Origin: Bacteroidaceae bacterium
Lineage (GTDB): Bacteria; Bacteroidota; Bacteroidia; Bacteroidales; Barnesiellaceae_A
Direction: 5' to 3'
Length of the DNA stretch: 42,145 bases
NCBI GenBank assembly: GCA_017410245.1
Contig: JAFQRE010000041.1
Coordinates: 1-42,145 of the forward strand
This document shows, piece by piece, positions 27,966 to 33,804 of the stretch. Numbering within the stretch: the stretch's first letter is position 1; each line of letters begins with the position of its first letter. The notes under the pieces are model-generated. The model searched no databases. It was not told where the DNA came from and saw nothing but the letters and a program-made list of their open reading frames with translations. The translations under genes and the position numbers were made by a program.

Positions 27966-28391
27966 CTACTCCACTACAAAAGTGCCTGTATAATAGGTGG
28001 AAGATTGTGTGTACATGTTTATGGTGTAAGTTCCGGTGTAGTATGCAGTAGATATATCTATTGTAGCATATCCCTCAGATGTTTCTACATACTCGCTCCA
28101 ACGCTCTCCGGTACTACTATTTACTACTACTATATATAATGTACCCAGATTGGAATAGAAGTCCAATTCGATAGAACCATCGAAGTATGTAGCCGAGAGG
28201 GGGAGTAATGTTCTTTGATTGTTTGGTGGAATCTGACGAATAATAATAGGAAAAGAATCTCCTATTGGTTCTAAGGTGTCATTTGCCGATACCTCAATTG
28301 ATACTACTTCCGATTGATTGCCGGCATGCGATGGGGTTATTACCATAAGGGCCAATGCCGATAAGATGATTGCAAATAAATAGGTTTTCAT
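27966..28391 (-). CDS. DUF3244 domain protein, exported
   Basis: A 141-residue protein from the ATG at 28391 (MKTYLFAIILSALALMVITPSHA, a clear signal peptide). A start 27 nt further upstream would overlap the promoter. The mature part has the small beta-sandwich pattern of Bacteroides DUF3244 proteins: PLSATYFDGSIELDFYSNLGTLYIVVVNSSTGE and a final strand YTINMYTQSSTYYTGTFVVE. Function unknown; such proteins are small, periplasmic or surface, and often near TPR regulators. It sits directly downstream of the TPR/HTH gene with its own strong promoter and two direct repeats upstream of it. Confidence 0.82.
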   Translation of the reverse strand: MKTYLFAIILSALALMVITPSHAGNQSEVVSIEVSANDTLEPIGDSFPIIIRQIPPNNQRTLLPLSATYFDGSIELDFYSNLGTLYIVVVNSSTGERWSEYVETSEGYATIDISTAYYTGTYTINMYTQSSTYYTGTFVVE

Positions 28392-28417
28392 AAAAATAAA
28401 TTTTGAGATTTCTCTCA

Positions 28418-28448
28418 CAAAATTATCTATACAAAACCTTTCTACAAA
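28418..28448 (-). promoter_or_regulatory. Promoter of the DUF3244 gene
   Basis: On the minus strand: -33 TTTG (28448-28445), 19 nt, -7 TAATTTTG (28425-28418). Both match fully. The -7 ends 26 nt before the ATG. Confidence 0.82.
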
Positions 28449-28463
28449 AAAATGGGCAAAAAT

Positions 28464-28578
28464 AACCTTACAAGAAAAATTGTAATATGTTGAAAATCAG
28501 ATGTTTAAAAAGTCGATTCAAGAAAAAACCTTACAAAAAACGAAGAGCAAATACAACTCGCTGAATATCAGGTGTTTA
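28464..28578. repeat. Paired direct repeats upstream of the DUF3244 promoter
   Basis: AACCTTACAA occurs at 28464-28473 and 28527-28536. TGAAAATCAGATGTTTA at 28491-28507 is echoed by TGAATATCAGGTGTTTA at 28562-28578 (15 of 17 identical). So two half-conserved blocks of about 45-50 nt lie in tandem, 16-130 nt upstream of the -33 box of the DUF3244 gene. They could be activator sites or a decayed duplication. Confidence 0.55.
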
Positions 28579-28621
28579 TGTTGATTTATCGATAATTTGT
28601 TTATTATCAAATACTTAACTG

Positions 28622-30289
28622 TTAATTGAGATGTTTTAGAAGAAGTTCTCTTGTTTCAGAATCCAATTCATTGATAGCCGATTTTATACGAGACTTGCGA
28701 GTGTATATGTTGCCCACCTCAAAACCGGTAAAGCCACAGATGGTAAGTGTAGAAAAACCGGCATAGCTATAACTTAGTATTCTCAAGTCTGTTTCTTTCA
28801 GATTGATTAACCTTTGGCGTGCTATGGCCATTACATTCTCTTTGTATTCGTTTATGATATCCTCCAACTCGGTTGTATAGGTGGCACTGCAACTTAACTC
28901 TTCGATTTTTTGTTTTACTTGCTTATAAATAGCATCTTTATCGTGCTTTGTTTTCTTTTGCATATAGTATGTCTCAGTGAGTTCGTTCAATAATCTGTAA
29001 TGATACGAAAAGAGGTTCTCCAATCGTATGGCCATACTGTTAATGTCGTCATTACGACTCTTAATTTCTTTACTGAGGTTTTGCGCCATATCTACATAAT
29101 TGCACAACTCGGTATTCTTCCTTTTGATTCTGTTACGATAGAAAATGGATATAATGACAAGTGCCGATAGAATGAGAAGCGATAGCAAAGCAAGCATCAG
29201 TTGGTTCTTTCGGCTATTGCGCAGTTGTAGTGTTCTATTTTCTGCTTGGCTCTGATAGTAGTCTCGTTGCACTGTCACTAAAGGCTGTTGCAATTGGTAA
29301 CGAACTATAGAGTCTTGAAATTGGAATAAATAGTCTAATCTATAAAGAGCCGACTGATAGTTCTTGTTATATTTGTTTATACGATATTCTTTATGAAGAA
29401 TATTCAATGTGTCATTTTTGTTTTGTGCGCAATGCCAGGCTTTTGTAATATATGTATTGGCAGTGGCAATATTGCCATTGTAGGCTGCAAGGTATGCCTG
29501 CGACAATAATGCCCATAACTCGTTGCTGTAGGCCTGAAAGTAAGCACTGTTGTGCAATGTGGTAAGACTTTCTATATCATTATTCTGCTCATAAATATCG
29601 CATAAAAGTCTTATGCTGTAATAAATAACGTAGAAGTCATTATTTGAAATTCCCCAGTCTAAGGCCTTTTTGAGAAGTTCTTGCGCTTCGTTATACTTAT
29701 GCATATTGATATATATTGCACCAATACTAACTAAAGCACTATATTGCAGAGAAGTTTTATTGCCCAACTTATGAAATTCTACAGCTCTATTGTATGCCTC
29801 TACACTCTTAGATAGGTCGTAGGTATAGTTATAAATAAGACCTATGTGAGCATATAACAACCCTTTCGCATAGTCGTTGTCGAATAGGTCGATAATCTCT
29901 TCGGCCATAAGATAGCACTCCATAGCCCTGTACGAGTTTTGGGCATTCTCATACACACGGCCTTGATAGTAGTACGATAGGAATAGAGCCTCAACGTTGT
30001 TACGCCTATTTTTCCTGTAGTACTCGACAGCGATGTTGATAAGCGAGTCGTTGGTAACGTCGATGTAGTTTTTGTCGAGAGCCTGTGAGCGGAGTAGTGC
30101 ATAGCGGGCTTTGTCGGCACGCGACAGGCGGTCGGAGTCGATGCTGTCGAGCAGGGCAAGTGCCGTATCGGGTGCAGTGGTCATAACTGTCTCGGCACTA
30201 TCGAGCAGTGCCAACTGATATTTGTCGCTACCGCAGGCCACCACCAGCAGCAACACAACGAGACATATAGGGATAAAGCGTTTCGTCAT
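28622..30289 (-). CDS. TPR lipoprotein regulator with transmembrane helix and HTH-like C-terminus
   Basis: A 555-residue protein from the ATG at 30289. The N-terminus (MTKRFIPICLVVLLLVVAC) is a lipoprotein or membrane signal with Cys19. Residues about 25-360 contain TPR repeats (for example YYQGRVYENAQNSYRAMECYLMAEEI and LYAHIGLIYNYTYDLSKSVEAYNRAVEF). A transmembrane helix (LMLALLSLLILSALVIISIFY, about 380-400) and a coiled coil follow. The C-terminal 60 residues (ETDLRILSYSYAGFSTLTICGFTGFEVGNIYTRKSRIKSAI) resemble the LuxR/GerE-like helix-turn-helix at the end of many Bacteroidetes TPR regulators. Such proteins are thought to sense periplasmic signals and act on nearby genes; the DUF3244 gene is the obvious candidate target. 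The last point is inference. Confidence 0.82.
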   Translation of the reverse strand: MTKRFIPICLVVLLLVVACGSDKYQLALLDSAETVMTTAPDTALALLDSIDSDRLSRADKARYALLRSQALDKNYIDVTNDSLINIAVEYYRKNRRNNVEALFLSYYYQGRVYENAQNSYRAMECYLMAEEIIDLFDNDYAKGLLYAHIGLIYNYTYDLSKSVEAYNRAVEFHKLGNKTSLQYSALVSIGAIYINMHKYNEAQELLKKALDWGISNNDFYVIYYSIRLLCDIYEQNNDIESLTTLHNSAYFQAYSNELWALLSQAYLAAYNGNIATANTYITKAWHCAQNKNDTLNILHKEYRINKYNKNYQSALYRLDYLFQFQDSIVRYQLQQPLVTVQRDYYQSQAENRTLQLRNSRKNQLMLALLSLLILSALVIISIFYRNRIKRKNTELCNYVDMAQNLSKEIKSRNDDINSMAIRLENLFSYHYRLLNELTETYYMQKKTKHDKDAIYKQVKQKIEELSCSATYTTELEDIINEYKENVMAIARQRLINLKETDLRILSYSYAGFSTLTICGFTGFEVGNIYTRKSRIKSAINELDSETRELLLKHLN

Positions 30290-30310
30290 GGTGTGTGTAG
30301 ATATATAATG

Positions 30311-30341
30311 CAAAAGTACATCATATCCCGCAAAAGCGCAA
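30311..30341 (-). promoter_or_regulatory. Promoter of the TPR regulator gene
   Basis: On the minus strand: -33 TTG (30341-30339), 20 nt, -7 TACTTTTG (30318-30311). The -7 ends 21 nt before the ATG at 30289 and rules out the longer frame starting near 30439. Confidence 0.72.
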
Positions 30342-30396
30342 GACACAAGCCCTGGAAAAAGGGCGGTATGTATGCGTAAGGGGAAGGGGTTGAAAT

Positions 30397-30505
30397 CGTA
30401 AAGCCACAACGCTTGTGGCTCGTGCCTCATTAGAGGCAATGAATATGCAAATATGCCGTTTCCTTGTCCGTTCCGGCCACGAGTCGCGAGCGTCGCGACT
30501 CTACG
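30397..30505 (+). repeat. 109-bp head-to-head hairpin unit, copy 3
   Basis: Opposite orientation to copies 1 and 2: the GAGCCACAA-version hairpin comes first and the GAGTCGCGA version last, with the same linker landmarks (ATTAGAGGCAATGAATATGC and CCTTGTCCGTTCCGGCCAC). It is again exactly 109 bp between CGTA and TACG. Confidence 0.88.
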
Positions 30506-30565
30506 AATAATCGTATTGCCGACGGCATAATCGTATTACGAAACATCGATGTAAATAGCGTTAGC

Positions 30566-30754
30566 CGTAGAGCCACAACGCTTGTGGCTCGTGCCCCTGA
30601 GGGGCAAAAATGTATGCAATGGAGTAATCTTTTCTGCCCCTGCAAACGAAGTGAGATAGGGGAAGTCCCGCAAGGGGAAGGGGTTGAAAAAGACAGCAAA
30701 TATGCCGTTTCCTTGTCCGTCCCGGCCATGAGTCGCGAGCGTCGCGACTCTACG
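30566..30754 (+). repeat. Expanded 189-bp hairpin unit carrying an 80-bp insert
   Basis: This has the same ends and linker as the 109-bp unit, but about 80 bp are inserted between TGTATGCA and AATATGCCGTTTCC. The insert is the GC-rich module (AATCTTTTCTGCCCCTGC, then GGGGAAGTCCCGCAAGGGG). It shows that the modules nest inside one another rather than merely lying side by side. Confidence 0.85.
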
Positions 30755-30881
30755 AAATGCCGTATTGCCATTGGCGCAATGTGGTTACGGTAATTCAATG
30801 CCGATGTGCATAAAAGGTAGCCAACGGCTACAACTGAGGCTCTGCGGTGAGTATAGTGAAATTGAGGTAGTATCTATACGA

Positions 30882-30907
30882 CAAAAGACCGCCTAAAAGA
30901 CGGTCTT
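30882..30907 (-). terminator. Terminator of the tRNA-Glu/rpsT transcript
   Basis: On the minus strand AAGACCG (30907-30901) pairs with CGGTCTT (30891-30885), loop 9 nt, followed by TTGT. It directly follows the second tRNA-Glu. Confidence 0.75.
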
Positions 30908-30908
30908 G

Positions 30909-30983
30909 TGGTAGCCCATAGGAGAATCGAACTCCTCTTTCAAGAATGAAAATCTTGCGTCCTAACCGATAGACGAATGGGCC
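30909..30983 (-). tRNA. tRNA-Glu (anticodon TTC), copy downstream of rpsT
   Basis: The acceptor GGCCCAT pairs with ATGGGCT; anticodon stem AAGA/TCTT with loop TTTTCAT gives TTC; T loop TTCGATT. The 72-nt body is identical to the copy at 31306-31377. Here the 3' CCA is encoded (30911-30909), unlike in the other copy. Confidence 0.95.
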
Positions 30984-31025
30984 ATCATCAGGGGCAGTGA
31001 TGCCTCCTGTAATTTGTACTCTTTA

Positions 31026-31277
31026 TTAGAGAGCGTTTACGTGGTGAGCGAGCTTCGACTTGAGGTTAGCTGCTTTGTTGGCGTGAATAACGTTTTTCTT
31101 AGCGAGCTTGTCGAGCATAGAGCTTACCTTCTTGTACAATTCGGCTGCCTCATCTTTCACAGTGGTAGCACGCAATCTGCGCATAGCGTTACGAGCTGTC
31201 TTAGCATAGTAGCGGTTGTGCAAATTTCTTACTTGTGTCTCTCTAATTCTTTTCTTAGCAGATTTATGGTTTGCCAT
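31026..31277 (-). CDS. rpsT: 30S ribosomal protein S20
   Basis: An 83-residue basic protein that binds 16S rRNA and is added early in 30S assembly. The start is the ATG at 31277 ([18 protein letters not shown]); a longer frame would run into the upstream tRNA-Glu. Lys/Arg-rich helices and the length match the family. It is enclosed by two identical tRNA-Glu genes on the same strand, 28 nt upstream and 42 nt downstream, and has no separate promoter that I can see. The mRNA is therefore probably released by tRNA processing. Confidence 0.96.
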   Translation of the reverse strand: MANHKSAKKRIRETQVRNLHNRYYAKTARNAMRRLRATTVKDEAAELYKKVSSMLDKLAKKNVIHANKAANLKSKLAHHVNAL

Positions 31278-31305
31278 ATCTTTTATTGTTTTATTTATTA
31301 TCTTG

Positions 31306-31377
31306 TAGCCCATAGGAGAATCGAACTCCTCTTTCAAGAATGAAAATCTTGCGTCCTAACCGATAGACGAATGGGCC
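31306..31377 (-). tRNA. tRNA-Glu (anticodon TTC), copy upstream of rpsT
   Basis: Base-for-base identical to the body of 30909-30983. After the discriminator A the sequence continues CAAG, so the CCA end is not encoded and must be added by the CCA enzyme. It is the first gene of the tRNA-Glu, rpsT, tRNA-Glu transcript. Confidence 0.95.
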
Positions 31378-31425
31378 ATACCTATTTGCTTTGTGGTGCA
31401 GTAGGCACTTCTACAAAAGCGAGTG

Positions 31426-31456
31426 CAAATATACTGCTCTTTTTTATAACTGCAAA
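31426..31456 (-). promoter_or_regulatory. Promoter of tRNA-Glu-rpsT-tRNA-Glu
   Basis: On the minus strand: -33 TTTG (31456-31453), 19 nt, -7 TATATTTG (31433-31426). Both boxes are perfect. There is about 45 nt of 5' leader before the tRNA. Confidence 0.85.
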
Positions 31457-31614
31457 ACTTTTTGCCTCAAAATTTGAATATTACGTTATTTTTATCTCTA
31501 TTTAGAGTGTTTTGGTGTGTTTATATACCCCTCTTTTGTCGATAGCGAAGGTCGTATGGGTAGCGCATGAGGTGGATATAGGAGGTGAATACAGACCTTT
31601 TTGTCTCTCTTTTG

Positions 31615-31646
31615 TTTGATTTATATGTCATAAATGTGTTACTTTG
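31615..31646 (+). promoter_or_regulatory. Promoter of recO (probably leaderless)
   Basis: -33 TTTG (31615-31618), exactly 20 nt, -7 TTACTTTG (31639-31646; one mismatch to TAnnTTTG). The -7 ends 5 nt before the ATG at 31652, and an upstream in-frame ATG at 31634 lies within the promoter and cannot be used. Confidence 0.75.
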
Positions 31647-31651
31647 CAACT

Positions 31652-32374
31652 ATGTATGAGAAGACTCGCGGGATTGTCCTGCATACTATACCTTATAATG
31701 ATACGCTGTCGGTTGTGCATGTCTATACCGAGCGATATGGGCGTGTAGCTTATACGTTGCCTCGTGGTACCGGACGTGCGGCCAAGATGGCGCGGGCTAT
31801 GTATATGCCGTTGTCGTTGCTCGAGTTGGAGGTTGAGGTGCGACCGGGCAGGGAGATGCAACGCATACGCGAGGCGCGTACATGGCTGCCGCTGCCTTAT
31901 GTGCAGAGCGATCCTGTGCGTGCGGCTTTGGCGATGTTTCTGGCCGAGTTTCTTACGGCTGCTTTGCGTAGTCATGAGCCTCAGCCCGACTTGTTTGCCT
32001 ATGTGGCGCGCTCGGTGAGTCTGCTCGACCGTGTGGGGCGTGGGTTGGGCAACTTCCATATATCGTTTCTTGTGGGATTTACCTCGTTTATGGGTATAAT
32101 GCCCGATGCCGAGGGGTATCGAGATGGGGCTTATTTTGATATGCAAGAGGGCGTGTTTGTGGCTTCTCGACCGCTTATCAATGAGTCGCTACCTCCTGCC
32201 GAGGCATCGGTGTTGCCTCGACTATTGCGTATGGACTATGCCAATATGCATTTGTTTCGCTTTACTCGCAGCGAGCGGGCTACTATTCTCGACCGCATCA
32301 TTACTTACTATCGTATGCACCTTTCTATAGGCCGGTTGTCATCGCCTGCTGTGTTGCATGCACTATTTGACTGA
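31652..32374 (+). CDS. recO: DNA repair protein RecO
   Basis: A 240-residue protein that helps load RecA on SSB-coated DNA in the RecFOR pathway. The N-terminal OB-fold starts MYEKTRGIVLHTIPYNDTLSVVHVYTERYGRVAYTLPRG, typical of Bacteroidetes RecO. The middle is helical. The zinc-finger cysteines of some RecO proteins are absent, as is usual in this phylum. The start at 31652 is fixed by the promoter. It converges with tRNA-Arg through a shared terminator. Confidence 0.93.
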   Translation: MYEKTRGIVLHTIPYNDTLSVVHVYTERYGRVAYTLPRGTGRAAKMARAMYMPLSLLELEVEVRPGREMQRIREARTWLPLPYVQSDPVRAALAMFLAEFLTAALRSHEPQPDLFAYVARSVSLLDRVGRGLGNFHISFLVGFTSFMGIMPDAEGYRDGAYFDMQEGVFVASRPLINESLPPAEASVLPRLLRMDYANMHLFRFTRSERATILDRIITYYRMHLSIGRLSSPAVLHALFD

Positions 32375-32380
32375 AATAAT

Positions 32381-32424
32381 AAACGAGAGCATGAGCGACG
32401 TTGATGTGTCGTATGCTCTCGTTT
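32381..32424. terminator. Bidirectional terminator between recO and tRNA-Arg
   Basis: Perfect 12-bp stem AAACGAGAGCAT (32381-32392) with ATGCTCTCGTTT (32413-32424); inner bases CGAC and GTCG extend it. T-ended on the plus strand, and the AATAATAAA ahead of it gives T-rich sequence on the minus strand, so it can stop both convergent transcripts. Confidence 0.82.
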
Positions 32425-32427
32425 GAG

Positions 32428-32499
32428 TACCTCCGCTGGGAATCGAACCCAGATCAACGGTTTAGGAAACCGCTATTCTATCCGTTGAACTACAGAGGC
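32428..32499 (-). tRNA. tRNA-Arg (anticodon CCT)
   Basis: The acceptor GCCTCTG pairs with CGGAGGT (one G-U at each end region). The anticodon stem GCGGT/ACCGT with loop TTCCTAA gives CCT, reading AGG. T arm TGGG-TTCGATT-CCCA. CCA is not encoded. Confidence 0.94.
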
Positions 32500-32524
32500 G
32501 ATTATAGGCCTCGCCTTTTGACGG

Positions 32525-32532
32525 CAAAGATA
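32525..32532 (-). promoter_or_regulatory. -7 box of tRNA-Arg
   Basis: TATCTTTG on the minus strand, a full consensus match, 25 nt before the tRNA start at 32499. I see no good -33 at the expected distance. Confidence 0.6.
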
Positions 32533-32583
32533 CAATATTTTTTGCAATCTCCGGCGAGGATTGTCTTTTCTTGATGTGTGGTT

Positions 32584-33693
32584 TTATTCGCCGCCAAACT
32601 CCATCAGGTAGGCTTTGATGAAGTCGTCTATCTCACCGTCCATTACGCGGTTTACGTCGGAGGTTTGGTAGTTGGTGCGGTGGTCTTTCACGCGACGGTC
32701 GTCAAAGACGTAGCTGCGTATTTGTGAACCCCACTCGATTTTTTTCTTGCCGGCTTCTATCTTGGCTTGCTCTTCCATGCGATGCTTCAACTCTTTGTCG
32801 TAGAGTATCGAACGCAATTGTCGCAAGGCATTCTCTTTGTTCTTGGGTTGGTCGCGTGTCTCGGTGTTTTCGATGAGTATCTCTTCTTCTTCACCGGTAT
32901 AGGGGTCTTTGTATTGATAGCGCAGACGTACCCCCGACTCTACCTTGTTTACGTTCTGACCTCCGGCACCACCCGAGCGGAATGTATCCCACGATATGAG
33001 AGCCGGGCTGATGTTTACCTCGATGGTGTCATCGACGAGGGGTGTGACAAATACCGAAGCAAACGAGGTCATGCGCTTGCCTTGGGCATTGTAGGGCGAA
33101 ACGCGCACGAGGCGGTGCACACCGTTCTCGCTCTTGAGGTATCCGTATGCAAAGTCGCCTTCGATTTGCATCGATACTGATTTGATGCCGGCCTCGTCGC
33201 CCTCAATGAGGTGCGCTATGGCCACCTTGTAGTTGTTGCGTTCGCCCCAACGTATGTAGAGGCGCATGAGCATCGAGGCCCAGTCTTGGCTCTCGGTACC
33301 ACCGGCACCCGAGTTTATCTTCAGCATCACGCTCATCTTGTCTTCTTCGCGACGGAGCATGTTGCGCAACTCAAGGTCTTCGATGAGTTTCATGGCGCGT
33401 TGGTAGGCATTATCAACATCTTCCTCCTCTACAACGCCTTCTTTTACAAATTCGTAGGCCAACTGCAGCTCTTCTACAGCCTTTTCTACTTCGGTATAAC
33501 CCTCAATCCAGAAGCGTATCTCTTTGATTTTACGCATTTGTGCTTCGGCTTTCTTTTGGTCGTTCCAGAAGTCGGGCACATGGGTGCGCAGTTCTTCTTC
33601 TTCTACTTGTATCTTTTTGCTGTCGATATCGAGGTAGCGATAAAGGGCGCTTTTGCGTTCTTCGGTCTCTTTGAGTTGCTCTACGGTTATCAT
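32584..33693 (-). CDS. prfB: Peptide chain release factor 2
   Basis: A 369-residue class I release factor that reads UAA and UGA. The GGQ peptidyl-hydrolysis motif is at residues 244-246 (SGGAGGQNVNK). The stop-codon reading tripeptide, normally SPF in RF2, is SPY here (residues 199-201, codons TCG CCC TAC). The programmed +1 frameshift of many prfB genes is absent: the aligned position reads CTC GAT (YRYLDID) in one continuous frame. The gene is monocistronic, from a promoter lodged in the terminator of the upstream fadD gene, with the ATG at 33693 about 60 nt downstream of the -7 box. Confidence 0.95.
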   Translation of the reverse strand: MITVEQLKETEERKSALYRYLDIDSKKIQVEEEELRTHVPDFWNDQKKAEAQMRKIKEIRFWIEGYTEVEKAVEELQLAYEFVKEGVVEEEDVDNAYQRAMKLIEDLELRNMLRREEDKMSVMLKINSGAGGTESQDWASMLMRLYIRWGERNNYKVAIAHLIEGDEAGIKSVSMQIEGDFAYGYLKSENGVHRLVRVSPYNAQGKRMTSFASVFVTPLVDDTIEVNISPALISWDTFRSGGAGGQNVNKVESGVRLRYQYKDPYTGEEEEILIENTETRDQPKNKENALRQLRSILYDKELKHRMEEQAKIEAGKKKIEWGSQIRSYVFDDRRVKDHRTNYQTSDVNRVMDGEIDDFIKAYLMEFGGE

Positions 33694-33737
33694 TATGCTA
33701 TACTTTCTTTCGTTTGTTTGGGTGTCCTGTCTTTTAC

Positions 33738-33776
33738 AAAAAGCACAAGGGCGTACAAAGGTAGTACGTCCTTGTG
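33738..33776 (-). terminator. Terminator of fadD
   Basis: Long hairpin CACAAGG-G-CGTAC (33744-33756) with GTACG-T-CCTTGTG (33764-33776), 12 pairs plus one G-T, and a 7-nt loop. On the minus strand it is followed by GC and five T. Its loop is also the -7 box of prfB. Confidence 0.8.
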
Positions 33777-33788
33777 TTATTTGCCAAA
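33756..33788 (-). promoter_or_regulatory. Promoter of prfB, overlapping the fadD terminator
   Basis: On the minus strand: -33 TTTG (33788-33785), 21 nt, -7 TACCTTTG (33763-33756), all consensus. The -7 coincides with the loop of the terminator hairpin, and the expected transcript start (about 33750) lies in the second arm, so prfB mRNA begins with only half of the hairpin. Confidence 0.75.
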
Positions 33789-33804
33789 TGTTGAAGCCTC
33801 TTTT

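Larger units (their letters stand above)
30374..30850. repeat. Repeat cluster 3: REP/BIME-like mosaic
   Basis: Intergenic, with no gene. It has hairpins at 30401-30421 (first base of the arm A instead of G), 30481-30501, 30570-30590 and 30730-30750, grouped as two head-to-head units. It also holds a partial GC-rich module (30374-30397) and a full one inside the second unit. Bases 30751-30847 (CCATTGGCGCAATGTGG, then CAACGGCTACAACTGAGG) recur in inverted orientation at about 41671-41767. The cluster ends just before the tRNA-Glu terminator. Confidence 0.9.

Noticed and set aside
30640..30690. G-quadruplex in the GC-rich repeat module
   Set aside because: Only three runs of four or more G lie close together on one strand and a CCC pairs internally; a hairpin is at least as likely. 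Kept only as a remark in the nested-module finding.
31628..32146. 172-codon open frame antisense to recO
   Set aside because: recO has a clear promoter and conserved N-terminus; the antisense product is a His/Arg/Gln-rich shadow.
33620..33650. Programmed +1 frameshift in prfB
   Set aside because: The position aligned with the E. coli shift site reads CTC GAT in a continuous frame, and there is no in-frame TGA.
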